A stretch of DNA of 64,000 nt from Symbiodinium natans (GCA_905221605.1 CAJNDS010002465.1:62001-126000), one strand, 5' to 3'; counted from the first letter of the stretch, positions 1-11,173 are shown. Notes: a model not told the origin generated them from the sequence alone. Numbers and translations are program-made.

Positions 1-230
1 CCCGAAACCCTAAGCCCCAAGCCCTAAACCCAACGGTATGAAAAGTAAGGTTCTGAGTAAGGTACTCATTTTCTAACCTCACTCAGGATACTTGCAACCC
101 CAGAACTACCCATGAACCTTGCAGTAAAGCCCCTAAACCCTAAACCCTAAACCCTAAACCCTAAACCCTAAACCCTAAACCCTAAACCCTAAACCCTAAA
201 CCCTGGCGACCTATGAACCTTCAAGTCCAC

Positions 231-314
231 CCCGAGTTATGCATGCCGAGGCGGCCCAGCTCAGGTAATCTGCGTTTAGCTCGATGACAGCGGCATCCAG
301 GTTCGTGGGCCTCT
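231..314 (-). CDS. Exon-like island, unrecognised protein
   Basis: On the minus strand a CCAG acceptor is followed by an open frame containing LDAAVIELNADYLSW and a possible donor G|GTGGAC. About 70% of third positions in this frame are G/C. No family recognised. It would be the most 3' exon of any minus-strand gene in the window. The exon is inferred, not proven. Confidence 0.4.
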
Positions 315-1112
315 CTGGAACCCCCGAAACCCGAAACCCGAAACCCGAAACCCGAAACCCGAAACCCGAAACCCGAAACCCTAAACCCTAAACCCTAAAC
401 AATCGTGTACAGTCCTTGCTTCTCAGGGTTTATAGGGTGTTCGGATGTAGTTTCATGGTTCCTTGATATGGGCCCTTAATTGACCACTCTGAGCCCTGAA
501 CTCCAATGGTTTCGGGATTCAGGGTTTGGGGTTTAGGGTTTGGGGTTTAGGGTTTACCGGAAGATTTAACATTTAGGGTTATAAGTACCAACATATGAAC
601 CTTCTAGCTTAGGATGCCTTACTTACAACCCTGTTTGTCACTAACTTCCCACCTTCAAGTAAGCCCTGCACCCGAAGCCAATAGCTCTGAAGGCTTCGAC
701 CCCTAAACCCTAAACCCTAAACCCTAAACCCTAAACCCTAAACCCTAAGGTCAACTCTGAACCCTAAACCCTCAATCCCAAGCTCAAAAACTCAGCGCGG
801 CGCCCGAGCTTGGCACGAGCGGTTTGGGGGTTTGGGTTTTGGGGGTAAAGGGTTTAGGGTTTAGGGTTTAGGGTTTAGGGTTTAGGGTTTAGGGTTTACG
901 GATGAGTGGCTTTGATGAAGGATTAGGTGTTTAGGGTTTAGGGTTTGGGCTTCGGCCTTGTACGTGCAGCTCCATGAAAATGACGAAAATGACGAATCTT
1001 GACAAGTCAACGCGTTATTACTCCAGAGACCCTAAGCCCTAAACCCTAAACCCTAAACCAAAAGATCATAACGCTAAGCTGTGAACCTACATAGGTACAC
1101 CCTAAACCCTAA

Positions 1113-1184
1113 GCCGCCAGTCCCTCGGTCTTGAGCTCTGTAGGCGTTGAGAATTTTCCACCGCTGGTGCCACTTTCTTCGGGC
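1113..1184 (-). CDS. Exon-like island, basic peptide
   Basis: After ACCACAG| the minus-strand frame opens with ARRKWHQRWKILNAYRAQDR and runs into TTTAGGG sequence. Lys/Arg/Trp-rich, about 24 codons, no family recognised. The downstream boundary would have to fall in the telomeric array. Confidence 0.35.
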
Positions 1185-1420
1185 CTGTGGTCCGTTCGTG
1201 TTTAGGGTTTAGGGTTTAGGGTTTAGGGTTTAGGGTTTAGGGTTCAGGATTTAGGGTCTCGGGTTTAATCCTGAAGGGGCCCTCCCACACCTTTAGCTAA
1301 ACCCTGAAACCCTCAATTCCGTATTGGACTGCGGGCTTACTCAAGCCTCCCCTGTCCCAACGCCCAACCCTAAACCCTAAACTCTAGACCCTAGACCCTA
1401 AAACCCGAAATCCTGGCTAC

Positions 1421-1483
1421 CGCGGCCGGGGTTGCCTGAGCACACCATCGAAAAAACTGCCGAAGGACAGGGTGATCCTTTGC
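1421..1483 (-). CDS. Exon-like island with matched splice signals
   Basis: A pyrimidine-rich acceptor CCCCACACCTCAG| precedes a 63-nt, 21-codon phase-0 segment (KDHPVLRQFFRWCAQATPA), followed by CCGCG|GTAGCC. Both boundaries and an exact multiple of three make this one of the tidier small exons. Function unknown. Confidence 0.45.
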
Positions 1484-2418
1484 CTGAGGTGTGGGGCTGA
1501 GGGTTTAGGGTTTAAGGTTTAGGGCTTAGGGCTTAGGGTTTAGGGCGATGGTTGTTTGGGGTTTAGGATTGAGGGCTGGCGGATCCTAAGCCCTAGATTT
1601 TCAACCCTAAATCCTTAAATGCAAACTCTGGCCCCTGAACCCAGCAAACAACCGACATTCAAGCTTGCCCAGGAAACCCAACCTTAAGCATGCATAAACT
1701 CCCAAACCCTAAGCCCGAAGCCCTGTGCTATACCCGAGGTGCTGTACTCATCATCACCATTTTCCTTGACACCTAACACGAGATATATGGCATTACTTCC
1801 CAAAGTCCTCAGATACTTCTCAGACCTTATCTGAGATTCCGAGCCTCACCCGAAATAAGAACACGCCCTGAACCCTAAACCCTCTAAACACTAAACCCTG
1901 AACCCTAAACCCTAGACCCTAAACCCTAAACCCTAAAGCCATCTATCTGGAGCCACCCACAAAAGCCCCTGCAGGAGCGTCACTCTCGCCAGGGGAGGAA
2001 GCCCCGTTCCTCCGTGAACTCCTGCGAGGCATTGGGACCCTAAACCCTAAACCCTAAACCCTAAACCCTAAACCCTAAACCCTAAACCCTAGACCCAAAA
2101 AACTAAACCCTAAACCCGAAGCCCTAAACCCTAATTAAACCCTAACCCTAAACTTTTCCCTCTCTAAGAAAGTTGGTGGCAGATCGCCATGTAGGTTTTG
2201 AACCTCTCAATGTACGAGCCCTGTAATTCCTAAACCCCGAAGCCTAAAACCCCCAACACCCCTGAAGCCACTGAAAAACTTCAAGCCCCTGCAAAGCCTT
2301 AGGGTTTAGGGTTTAGGGGGTTTAGGGTTTAGGGTTTAGGGTTTAGGGTTTAGGGTTTAGGGTTTAGGGTTTAGGGTTTAGGGTTTAGGGTTTAGGGTTT
2401 AGGGTTTAGGGTTTAGGG

Positions 2419-2557
2419 GCCCAATGCTCTCTAATCCCCTAAAAGCCATTCGCACCCCAGGGGCCTCCGTCACCCTCGGGTCGATCTTCAGATGAGTCGG
2501 GGTGGCGTTTTGGTAGCCATACAAGTACACCTTGCGGGGCTTTGGGGGCGTTGGGCC
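2419..2557 (-). CDS. Exon-like island with strong third-position G/C bias
   Basis: The minus frame reads PPKPRKVYLYGYQNATPTHL and then KIDPRVTEAPGVRMAFRGLE. 24 of 30 central codons end in G or C, far above the local background, which is good evidence for coding. The upstream edge is GGGTTGAG|GG; the downstream edge is lost in CCCTAAA units. No domain recognised. Confidence 0.55.
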
Positions 2558-2688
2558 CTCAACCCTAAACCCTAAACCCTAAACCCTAAACCCTAAACCC
2601 TGACCCCTAAACCCTAAACCCTAAACCCTAAACCCTAAACCCTAAACCCTAAACCCTAAACCCTAAACCCTAAACCCTAAATGCTCAC

Positions 2689-2776
2689 CTGCGAGCCCTT
2701 TCTGCGCCGAAGACTTCGCCACACCAACAACAACCGGGGCATCTTGAGAGGGTCTTCTTAAAGCAGCTCCAGGTTC
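2689..2776 (-). CDS. Exon with canonical GTGAGC donor
   Basis: CCTCAG|GAACC opens the frame EPGAALRRPSQDAPVVVGVA, ending CTCGCAG|GTGAGCAT, a textbook 5' splice site. 88 nt on the minus strand. It lies between two exon-like islands on the same strand. Product unrecognised. Confidence 0.5.
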
Positions 2777-2856
2777 CTGAGGCTCTTCGGGCTAGGGTTT
2801 AGGGTTTAGGGTTTAGGGTTTAGGGTTTATAAGGTTTAGGGTTTAGGGTTTAGGGT

Positions 2857-2930
2857 TTAGGGCTTAGAAGGCTTGAAGGGTTTCAACGTCTGGGGCAGAG
2901 AGACTTCGCTGCCTGTGCAAACCAGCTGCA
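2857..2930 (-). CDS. Possible terminal exon
   Basis: A strong acceptor (GGTTTCTTTCAG|) is followed by an open frame QLVCTGSEVSLPQTLKPFKP, with its stop formed inside CCCTAA of the adjacent telomeric array. The stop may be incidental if a donor (for example AC|GTTGAA) is used. No family recognised. Confidence 0.4.
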
Positions 2931-3053
2931 CTGAAAGAAACCTGAACCCTACACCCTACACCCTACACCCTACACCCTACACCCTACACCCTAAACCCTA
3001 AACCCTAAACCCTAAACCCTAAACCCTAAACCCTAAACCCTAAACCCTAAACC

Positions 3054-3124
3054 GTAACGTCGATGCTTGATGCCGCCGGCCCGCTTGAGAGCGAGTTCAT
3101 GACCGGCCCAGAAGCTGGCCGCCG
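3054..3124 (-). CDS. Exon-like island, strand uncertain
   Basis: Minus-strand frame contains ASFWAGHELALKRAGGIKHR. The plus strand is also open (an ATG frame MLDAAGPLESEF), so strand is unsettled. Minus preferred only because neighbouring islands favour it. Confidence 0.3.
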
Positions 3125-4767
3125 GTTTAGGGTTTAGGGTTTAGGGTTTAGGGCTTAGGGCTTAGGGTTGAGGGTTGTGGGTCTTGGAATTAGCGCTGAG
3201 CCTTCAATCGAGATGTGCGCACATCAAGATATGTGTATATCTTCCTTAACGAATTCCACTAGGCTCAACATGGGTCAACAACTATGTGTAGTCAGGCCTT
3301 TTGGCCCAAAAAGCCTATCTTAGGGATAAGGGTTCAAGGTGTTCTCGAGCCCTGAAGCTCCAACCCTAAACCCTAAACCCGAAACCCTAAACCCTAAACC
3401 CTAAACCCTGAACCCTAAACTCTGAAGGCCCTTCCTTGCAGCGAAGGAAGCTACGAGAAGACTCCAGACACGGCAGGCTCCATCCCTCTGGCTCCCGCAG
3501 CCTCCCATAAGGCTCTCCAAGCCCTAAACCCTAAACCCTGAACACTAAATCTAAACCCTAAACCCTAAACCCTAAACCCTAAACCCCAAACCCCAAACCC
3601 CAAACCCCAAACCCTAAACCCAAACCCTAAGCCCTAAACCCTAAACCCTACTGTAAACGAACCTCAGGCTGCGGCCGGCCGTGTACAGCGATTCTCCACA
3701 ACGGCCTTCTTTATTCCTGGTGCTTCTTTAGTCGTGTTTAGGGTTTAGGGTGTTTGGTGTTTAGGGGTTTAGGGTTTTAGGATTTAGGGTTTAGGGCTTC
3801 AACCCTGCGCCATGAACCCTAACCCCTCCACTCCCACCCCTCCCCGCGCTTTCTACGACGCACAAACCCTAAACCCTGAACCCTAGACCCTAAATTGTTA
3901 ACCCTAGTATAGCCCACCTATGCGTTTAAGGAAAGCCCCTGTTGTGGGGGCAGGCGGCTTTAGCTTTGGAAGGTCAGGGTGGGGTGTCTGTTTCAAAGCC
4001 CCCCTAAACCCAATGGCATCCTAACACCCAAAGTTCCCAAAAGAGGTGTATAATTTACGGATTGGGGCTTAGGCTTTATGGAAAGACTCAACCCAAAACC
4101 TGGCAGCCCTAGAAACACTAAAGCACCTAACAACCAAAACCCTGGAAGCAAAATCCCAAAAGCCCTAAACCCTTCAGATCAGTGTATACGTTAGGGCCTA
4201 CCATCCTAAAACTCTGAACCCTAAATTCCTAAACCCCCAAAAGAACTGATGTTAGACCCTGTGGAGCAGTCTAGAAGCTAGTCTCCCTGAGCGTGTGCTT
4301 CCCATTATGCCTTCCTATGCGTGTATAGTACAAAGCACAAATAAAACTCTTCAGGAGACTGTATTCATTTTCTTAGAGGTCTGTGGGTTTGAGGTCTGTG
4401 TGTGTGGGCGCTTTATACGTGAAGGGGCTTAGGAAGTTTGACGCTGCAGGGAATATCGGAATACCTCATAACTCCAACCCTCAAATAGGCTGCAAGCCAA
4501 AACCCTAATCCCTGAACCCTAAACCCTGAACCCTAAGCCGTGAACCCTGAACCCTAAACCCTAAACCCTACGCACTTCAAACTGCCCTTTATGAAGCCTT
4601 ACTAAACCCTCAATCCTTAACTCTGCACCCAAACAGAAACGACCATCCAATTAGTTAGGGTCAAGGGTTTAGGGCTGACGGCGTTGTATTTTCAGTCTAG
4701 GGTTCACCCTAAACCCTGAACCCTGAACCCTAAACCCTAAACCCTAAACCCTAGACTTTAACGTAAC

Positions 4768-4877
4768 AAAGCCCAGGTGCTCATAAACCCAGGTGGAATA
4801 GCGGAGGAAGACGCGTTCGCCGCACCGATGGTCGCATGGTCATTCTTGTTGAATTGGCTGGCTTTCTGCCTTGGATG
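4768..4877 (-). CDS. Exon-like island, Asn/Ala/Ser-rich
   Basis: After GTTTTAG| the minus frame reads HPRQKASQFNKNDHATIGAA and continues to GFMSTWALL, about 36 codons, about 62% G/C third positions. The opposite strand is broken by stops in two of its frames. No domain recognised. Confidence 0.4.
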
Positions 4878-5132
4878 CTAAAACATTCCCATCATCGATG
4901 AGGTGAGGAATTTAGGATTTAGGGTTTAGGGTTTAGGGTTGAGGGTTGAGGGTTGAGGCGAACAGCCCGGTGGACACTCAAAACCCTGAATTCCGAGCCC
5001 TAAGCCCTGAAATCATGAGCCCCGCCATTTTATATAAGGGGGCTTGGGTTTAGGGTTTAGGCTTTAGGGTTGAGGGTTGAGGGTTTAGGGTTGAGGGTTG
5101 AGGGCTGAGGGCTTAGGGTTTAGGGCTTAGGG

Positions 5133-5182
5133 CTAGAAGTGCTGACACTCAGCCGAAACGCTAGACCCTTTTAGCCTTCCAC
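5133..5182 (-). CDS. Short terminal-exon candidate with strong acceptor
   Basis: An excellent polypyrimidine acceptor (TTGCTATTTTTGTGCAG|) precedes GRLKGSSVSAECQHF and a TAG stop. Only 50 nt, so coding rests mainly on the splice signal. Confidence 0.35.
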
Positions 5183-5861
5183 CTGCACAAAAATAGCAAC
5201 CAGAGAATACAAGGCTCCGTAATCCCGAACGCCAAGCCCTAAATCCTAAACCCTGAACCCTGAACCCTAAACCCGAAACCCTAAACCCTAAACGGGACCA
5301 CAGCATAAAGAGCGAAGGGGCAGAAGGCATGAATCCTTCGTGGTCTTTTTGACCTGAGGGCATGAGGCTTACAGGGTTTACACTACTCCCGGCGTTTAGG
5401 GTTTAGGGTTTCGGGTTTGGGGTTTAAGGCTTAGCGTTACTTAAAGCGTATCCAGCTTTTGGATTTTCATGCCGTAGGGCATAGTCAGGATCTCTGTTCT
5501 GTGTAGAAGGGTTTATGAAGGTTCCCCTAGCATGGAAGGGTTTACAGTTTAGGTCCTCGGGGTTTCCTGCGATATCCTACAACAACAAGTATTCGGGTTG
5601 CAGCTGAATCTGATTCGAGAAGGTAAAGCTGACGTTGCAAGGAGAAGTTGTTGAACATCATCTAGCTTTTTTTTCAACAACACGCCTACCGCAATCCCTA
5701 CGACGCCGACCGAGCGCACGCCGCACCAACAAAAATAGCACAGCAAACGCTCGGGTCCAGGGTTCAGGTTTAGGGTTTAGGGTTTAGGGTTTAGGGTTTA
5801 GGGTTTAGGGTTTAGGGTTTAGGGTTTAGGGTTTAGGGTTTAGGGTTTAGGGTTTAGGGGG

Positions 5862-5938
5862 TCCCGAGCTCAATAAATGCCAATGAAGGTCTGCTCGCTG
5901 GTTGACTTTGATGTTCAACAACACCTCCAGGGCAAAAC
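5862..5938 (-). CDS. Exon-like island
   Basis: Minus frame GFALEVLLNIKVNQRADLHW, about 25 codons, between a CCCC/AAAC tract and a TTTAGGG array. Amphipathic composition; no splice site chosen with confidence. Confidence 0.35.
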
Positions 5939-6150
5939 CCCAAAACCTCTTCACCCTGAAGCCCAAACTACCTTAAGCCCTAAACCGAAACCCCAAACTC
6001 CTAAAGCCCTAAGTCTTAAACCCTAAACCCTAACCTCAAAAAGTCCTAAACCCTAAGCCCTAAACCCTAGTCGGGGGCTCCTAGAACCATAAACCCTGAT
6101 GCCTCAAAACCCCAACCTTAAACCTAAACCCTGAACCCTAGATCCTAACT

Positions 6151-6225
6151 ACTCAACACCCCCAAAGGACTGCCGGTGACGCTGGCCTTTGGCTTTGGAA
6201 GATCTGCCTTCGCCGAAGATGCAGC
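6151..6225 (-). CDS. Exon-like island, Lys/Pro/Ala-rich
   Basis: CCCCAACCCAG| opens the minus frame AASSAKADLPKPKASVTGSP, closing near GTGTTGAG|TAG. Composition suggests a disordered linker. The plus strand is also open. Confidence 0.35.
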
Positions 6226-6387
6226 CTGGGTTGGGGTTTCGGGTTTTGGGGTTTTGGGTTTTTTGGGTTTAAATGTTTAGGGTTTTAGGTTTTAAGGTTT
6301 AGGGTTTTAGTTTGAGGGTCCATGGTTTAGGAGTTTGGGGTTTGCGGGGTTTAGTGCTCAGGGCTGTCGCCGGCCGCCCGCCCACTT

Positions 6388-6388
<1 letters not shown>

Positions 6389-6429
<41 letters not shown>
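6389..6429 (+). repeat. Homopolymer C41
   Basis: Uninterrupted run of 41 C. Poly-Pro/poly-Gly ORFs through it are artefacts. Confidence 0.95.
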
Positions 6430-6431
<2 letters not shown>

Positions 6432-6494
6432 GGGTCAGCTGGTGGGATACTAAACCCTAAACCCGAAACCCTAAACCCAAAACCCTTAAACCCC

Positions 6495-6595
6495 CTTGAC
6501 GATTGTTTGGGGGCTTCTTCGTGAGCGAATTGGCAAGGAACTTTTGTAAAGCGCGGCTCCAAAAACTCGAAAATCTTCAGCTGGAATCTGGCCAA
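6495..6595 (-). CDS. Exon-like island
   Basis: The minus frame reads ARFQLKIFEFLEPRFTKVPC followed by QFAHEEAPKQSSR, then degenerates into telomere-derived GFKGFGFRV. Composition is protein-like and unlike telomere-derived frames. It ends just before the inverted-repeat element at 6606. Confidence 0.45.
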
Positions 6596-6605
6596 GCCTT
6601 GTACA

Positions 6606-6752
6606 GCCTTAAGCTACTATTTGCTTAAGAACCCCGAAAAAATGAAAAATATTCTTCCTTAAAAAATGAAAACTATTCTTCCTTAGAAGGGGAAAATTAG
6701 GAATTATTCATTTTCACTCTTTTGGGGTTCTTAAGCAAATAGTAGTTAAGGC
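6606..6752. mobile_element. Inverted-repeat (MITE-like) element, about 147 bp
   Basis: Arms of about 48 bp: GCCTTAAGCTACTATTTGCT at the left and its near-exact reverse complement at the right (AGCAAATAGTAGTTAAGGC). The AT-rich core carries a small tandem duplication (AATGAAAA..TTCTTCCTTA twice). No ORF. No clear target duplication seen. Confidence 0.85.
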
Positions 6753-7180
6753 TTGAGAGTCTAAGTTTTCCAGACCTTCGTCATGATGGCTCCTTTTATC
6801 TGTTGTTGTTTTTCCCCTCTCAAGAACCGCCGGGAACGAACTTCGCGTAATTCTGGGTAATTCCCTCAAATCAGTAGGGGTGCCCCGATGCTTTTCAAAA
6901 TTTGCACAAGAGCGGGTAACGATTCCAAAACTGGAGCAACATTGACCCTAAACCCTAAAACCCCAACCCCCAAAAGTTTGCGAATCCGAAGAGCAAAAAC
7001 TCTTCAAAATGACGCCCCCTGTCTCCCCAGCTCCCAAAAGCTCTGTTGCCTGGCTTCGAAAGGAAGGGCGTCGAAGCCCCTCCGTTTCGGAATTCTAGGG
7101 TACCCTAAACCTAAACCCTAACCCCTACAGTGAAAGCCGGAAAGTTGGAACCCACCCACAGGAACATTTTCCCCTTCTTG

Positions 7181-7234
7181 GCCACGTTCCAACTTTAAGG
7201 TTTTGAGGCCATGTTCCAACTTTAAGGTTTTGGA
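7181..7234. repeat. 27-bp tandem duplication
   Basis: The unit GGCCACGTTCCAACTTTAAG plus GTTTTGA occurs twice in direct succession with one or two differences. No gene assigned. Confidence 0.85.
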
Positions 7235-7689
7235 CGTTGAGGGCGGCAGGCATCAGATCAAGCCTCCTAACCGAAAGAAGCCAAGGGTGTGTTGGGGAGG
7301 GGGGGGGGGGGTTAGATAGCCTTGGAAGTTGACTGAAGGTTTTCATGGGTAGCTATGAGAAGCAGGGTTAGGTTTCGGGCTTGGACTTTACATATATGTA
7401 TATATATAGATATGAAGAAAGAAAAAATATAGATGTATGGAGGGTGTAAGGTATAGGGTAGGGTTCAGGGTTTGGGGCTTATAGTGTTTAGGGACATTTT
7501 TTGGGAGGGCTTCAGGGTTTAGGGGCTTCGGGGGTTTCAGGATCATCCTGGGGCTGTGCATGTGTAGCTCCCTACATGGGGGGGGGGGGGGGGGGGGTGG
7601 CCGAAAATGGGGGGTACGCTTTTTGTGGGAAGGGGGGTTCCCTTCAGGGGATTCTATACTATTTTGGGGGCAAAAAACGGGGTACCCCC

Positions 7690-7873
7690 ATTTCTGAAAT
7701 GCCCGCATGCGTTCTGCTTCTTCAACCGAGCAGCACTGCAGCAAGCAAGCGTCAGGGCGAGCGCAAGCGCTCGGCCAAGCAGCGGGGACGGCATTGCTGC
7801 GCGGCGCTGCGACAAGGACGTAAAAAAAGACGTCGGCTGGCCGCGAAAGCCCCCAAGCAACTCAGCCCAATAG
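7690..7873 (+). other. GC-rich island open in several frames
   Basis: The plus strand carries an Arg/Lys-rich frame (RQGERKRSAKQRGRH) and an alternative Ala-rich frame; the minus strand is also open. An acceptor-like TTCTTCAACCGAGCAG precedes it. It may hold an exon; strand and frame undecided. Confidence 0.3.
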
Positions 7874-7933
7874 TGTGTAGGGATCCTAAACCCTAAACCC
7901 GAAAAGCTAAGAAAAAGCTAAACCCTATAAACC

Positions 7934-8022
7934 CTCAACCATTTCGGGTGGTTCAGAGCGTACGCCTGCTGGTGACCATCATGAAACGGCGTGAGGAACT
8001 TGGAATGGGGGCTCGCGGCGTC
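7934..8022 (-). CDS. Exon with strong third-position bias
   Basis: CAAGCTTAG|GACGCC opens the minus frame DAASPHSKFLTPFHDGHQQA, continuing YALNHPKW. 21 of 28 codons end in G/C. The codon just upstream in frame is TAG, consistent with a real exon edge. Plus strand is also open but less biased. No domain recognised. Confidence 0.5.
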
Positions 8023-8589
8023 CTAAGCTTGAGGCAGCCATTGCCGGTCCGCGGGAGGTTGCTTTAGGGTTGAGGGTTGACGGTTTAGGGTTTAGGGTTT
8101 ACGAGGCGGCATGAATATGTTTGTTTCGGGAAGAATTTTGGGAGAATCTCGGCATGAGTATATTTTTTTCAGGGCACAGGCCACGTAATCCTTCTAAACT
8201 CAACGCGCTGTTACTACCGGGTACATGCTGTTACGACCATCTACGAGCTGTTGCCGCGCCGTCTCTAGGGCCTAGGGTTTAGGGTTGAGGGTTTAGGGTT
8301 TTCAGTTTGGGGTCTAGGGTCTAGGGTCTAGGGTTTAGGGTCTAGGGTCTAGGGCCTAGGGTTTAGGGTTTAGGGGTTTAGGGTTAGGGTTTAGGGGATT
8401 TGGAGGTTAGGAGGCGGGGGGTTAAGGGGCTTCAGCGGTTCCAGGTTTCGAGCTCGAGGGCTTCAGCTCGTGAGGGCTAAGGGTTCGCTTGTGGTATAGG
8501 GTTTAGGGTTTAGGGTTAGGGTTTAGGGTTTAGGGTTTAGGGTTTAGGGTTTAGGATTTAGGGTTTAGGGTTTAGGGTTTGAGACTTAC

Positions 8590-8658
8590 GGGGGGCTGGG
8601 ATGCTTTGGGACAGCTGAGCGCAGGATGGTTTGCTGGGCCGGCCCTTGAAGATCCTCC
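8590..8658 (-). CDS. Exon-like island
   Basis: Minus frame RRIFKGRPSKPSCAQLSQSI, about 24 codons, ending at a telomeric junction. Basic, Ser/Pro-rich; unrecognised. Confidence 0.3.
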
Positions 8659-9231
8659 TAAACTTAAACCCAACAAGGGAGACCATCCAAAATCCCAAGG
8701 CCCCTACCTAAACCCTAAAGCCTAGGCCCTAAACCCTAAACCCTAAACCCGGCAGGTCTAGGGGGTTTAGGGTTTAGGGATTAGGTCGAGGCCTAGGATG
8801 TTTTGGGCTTAAGTTTCGGAAGATCTGAACTGAGGTTTGGGGCTCATGGTCTAGGGGTTTCCCCCTACAAGTGCGGGTTCAGGGGTTTAGGGTTTAGGGT
8901 TTAGGGTTTAGGGTTTAGGGTTTAGGGTTTAGGGTTTAGGGTTTAGGGTTTAGGGTTTAGGGTTTCGGGCTCACCAGGATGCCTGCACCAGACGAGGCTG
9001 CCTAGACCCTAAACCCCAACCTCAAAACCGAAATACACACGAAAAAACACCCTAAGCTCTGAACCCTGAAACCTAAGAACAAACATAAGCTCTAAAGAAA
9101 CTCGAAACCCTAAGCCCTAAGCCCTAAGCCCTAAGCCCTGAACCCTAAGCCGTAAGACCTAAACCCTTAGCCGTAAGCCCTAAGACCTAAGCCCTAAACC
9201 CTAAGTCCTGAGCCCTAAGCCTTAGGCCCTA

Positions 9232-9307
9232 AACCGCGTCTGGTTTCACCGACCTTGTACTTCTCGTACCGGCGCCATGGGTCCTTGTCCAACTTCCGTG
9301 GGTTTGC
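9232..9307 (-). CDS. Exon with strong third-position bias
   Basis: AAACCAG|GC opens the minus frame NPRKLDKDPWRRYEKYKVGE followed by TRRG. 18 of 23 codons end in G/C and the peptide is highly charged. The donor is presumably in the flanking GGTTTAGGG. Unrecognised. Confidence 0.5.
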
Positions 9308-9494
9308 CTGGTTTTTTTGTGTTTAGAGGGCTAAGGCTCCTAGGTTTAAGGTTTAAGGGTATAGAGGTTTAGGTTTGGGAGTGTATAACCTAGGAGAACG
9401 CAGGAGAATATGTTTTGTGAAACACTTTGCTGCAAGGGCTCCTCGTCCGAACAATTACAAAGGGAGTGACATATTATTGGTTGCCTTGGCTTAC

Positions 9495-9549
9495 AGTGTC
9501 ATTGTGGTACAACTTCAATGAATGTTGCACAGCGTAGTACGACAAGTGC
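9495..9549 (-). CDS. Micro-exon bounded by TTTAG| and |GTAAGC
   Basis: A telomeric TTTAG|G supplies the acceptor. The 55-nt minus frame HLSYYAVQHSLKLYHNDT ends exactly at ACT|GTAAGCC, a consensus donor. A clear example of a telomere heptamer abutting an exon. Confidence 0.5.
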
Positions 9550-9673
9550 CTAAACCCTAAACCCTAAACCCGAAACCCTACACCCTAAACCGTTTGAAGC
9601 CCTGAACACTAGACCCTAGACCCTAGACCCTAGACCCTAAACCCTAAACCCTAAACCCTAAACCCTAAACCCT

Positions 9674-9776
9674 AAACCGCATGATCGGTTGTAAAGGTGT
9701 AAAGTAATGCATGTTGAATTTGTTTCGCACCAAACTGGCCTAGAGTATCCCGAAGAAGAAACCGCATGATCGGTTG
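9674..9776. repeat. Direct repeat of AAACCGCATGATCGGTTG
   Basis: An 18-bp, nearly palindromic word occurs at about 9674 and again at about 9758. Possibly remains of a duplicated element end; no gene seen between. Confidence 0.8.
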
Positions 9777-10005
9777 AATTGGCTTGGAGGTTTAGGTGAC
9801 ATAAGGGCTCCCCTTGGAAACAGGAATAAGAACCCGGAGACTCCCGCAGACCCCTGACATGAAAGGTTTAGGGTTTAGGGTTTAGGGTTTAGGGTTTAGG
9901 GCTTAGGGTTTAGGGTTTAGGGTTTAGGGTTTAGGGTTTAGGGTTTAGGGGTTAGGGGTTAGGATTCAGGGAGCATTCTAAAGCCTAAACCCAAGTCTTC
10001 CCCAC

Positions 10006-10065
10006 TTCCGAGATCGTGGGGATTGCCGGGAATGGCCTGCAGGAAGACGATGGGGTCGTCTTCGC
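10006..10065 (-). CDS. Exon with canonical acceptor and donor
   Basis: GCTGTGCTTTGTCAG|GC opens the minus frame EDDPIVFLQAIPGNPHDLG, ending GGAA|GTGGGG. 60 nt; 14 of 19 codons end in G/C. Acidic start then a hydrophobic strand, typical of globular protein. Family not recognised. Confidence 0.55.
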
Positions 10066-10592
10066 CTGACAAAGCACAGCCGGAGGGGTGTATGGGCTTA
10101 GGGTTTAGGATATATATATATATATACATATTTATGCATATATATATATATATATGTATATAAGGGCTTTGGGGTTTAGCTCTGAAGCCAGAAGGGTTTA
10201 GAACCTGAAACTAACCCTGCTTCCCCACGCGCCCCAAAATCCTGCAGTGTAATTACGTTTTAGGGTTCAGGGCTTCGGGCTTAGCTACAGAGAATAAAAA
10301 CTGACCCTAAACCCTAAACCCTAAACCCTAAACCCCAAACCCTAAACCCTAAACCCTAAACTCTAAACCCCAAACCCCAGCTCCCCTGGCAACAGCCGTA
10401 GACACTGCGTAGACGCCGCCCTGAGCCCTAAACCCTAAGCCCTCCTCTTCCTGTAAACCCCTAGGCCCTGAGCCCCAAACACAGGCAGGATCAGGGGAAT
10501 TGAGGTTTAGGGTTTAGGGTTTAGGGTTTAGGGTTTAGGGTTTTGGGTTTTGGGTTTAGGGATAGGGTTTAAAGTAGAGTGTTGCTACATAC

Positions 10593-10639
10593 ATTCGTCC
10601 CTGAGGCTGGGTGCGGCATCGGGGCCCTCAAAAACAAAT
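10593..10639 (-). CDS. Micro-exon with GTATGT donor
   Basis: AACCCTCAG|A opens FVFEGPDAAPSLRDE, ending GACGAAT|GTATGTAG. Both boundaries are canonical over 47 nt. Unrecognised. Confidence 0.45.
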
Positions 10640-11023
10640 CTGAGGGTTCGAACAAGGGGTTTAGGTTTAGGATTCAGGGTTTAGGATTTCGGGCTTACAT
10701 GGGCACGCTTACAGGCTCCTCATTCCTCATCTCCCCTGCCCCCCGCCCCCCACCCCCCTTTTCCCCCGAGGCCCTAAGCCCTAAACTAGACCCAAGCGCA
10801 ACCTAGGATTTTTTTTCAGCTACCCTTTTTTGGTATTTCAGGGCTTCTAACGGAACCTGAACCTTAAAACGGGAATGAGGGCCTACTCTGGGTCCTAGCA
10901 AGCCCGAGACCAACCTGGAAAAGCTTCTTCGGGCAAAAAGTTTAACCCAAGGCCCTCAACCTTAAACCCTAAACCTTGAAACTTAAACCCTAAAACCCTA
11001 AACCCTGAACCCTGAACCCTAAA

Positions 11024-11173
11024 CCGGCCTGGCCAAGGCTCTTCGGGCGCAATCGCCGGCTTCGCAGCCGGCTTCGCCGGCTTCGCCGGCTTCGCCTTCG
11101 ACGGCGCCGCTTTTGCGGGCTTCGCCTGCGAGGCGATGCTGCTGGAGTGTTCGGGCTCCACTTCATGGTTCAT
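11024..11173 (-). CDS. Exon encoding a Lys-Pro-Ala repeat tail
   Basis: The minus frame starts MNHEVEPEHSSSIASQAKPA and continues as tandem KPA/KAAP units from GCGAAGCCG repeats to APEEPWPG, about 50 codons. The composition resembles linker regions of nuclear or histone-like proteins, but no family can be named. An ATG lies just after a TA-rich stretch; whether it is the true start or an internal Met is unclear. Confidence 0.5.

Noticed and set aside
1-420. A chromosome end at the left edge
   Set aside because: The arrays are short, interrupted and change orientation, and the same pattern continues for 64 kb. Interstitial, not terminal.
6299-6524. Poly-Pro/poly-Gly ORFs
   Set aside because: Produced by the C41 run plus telomere-derived LNPKP/GFRV text. 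Only 6495-6595 was kept as a possible exon.
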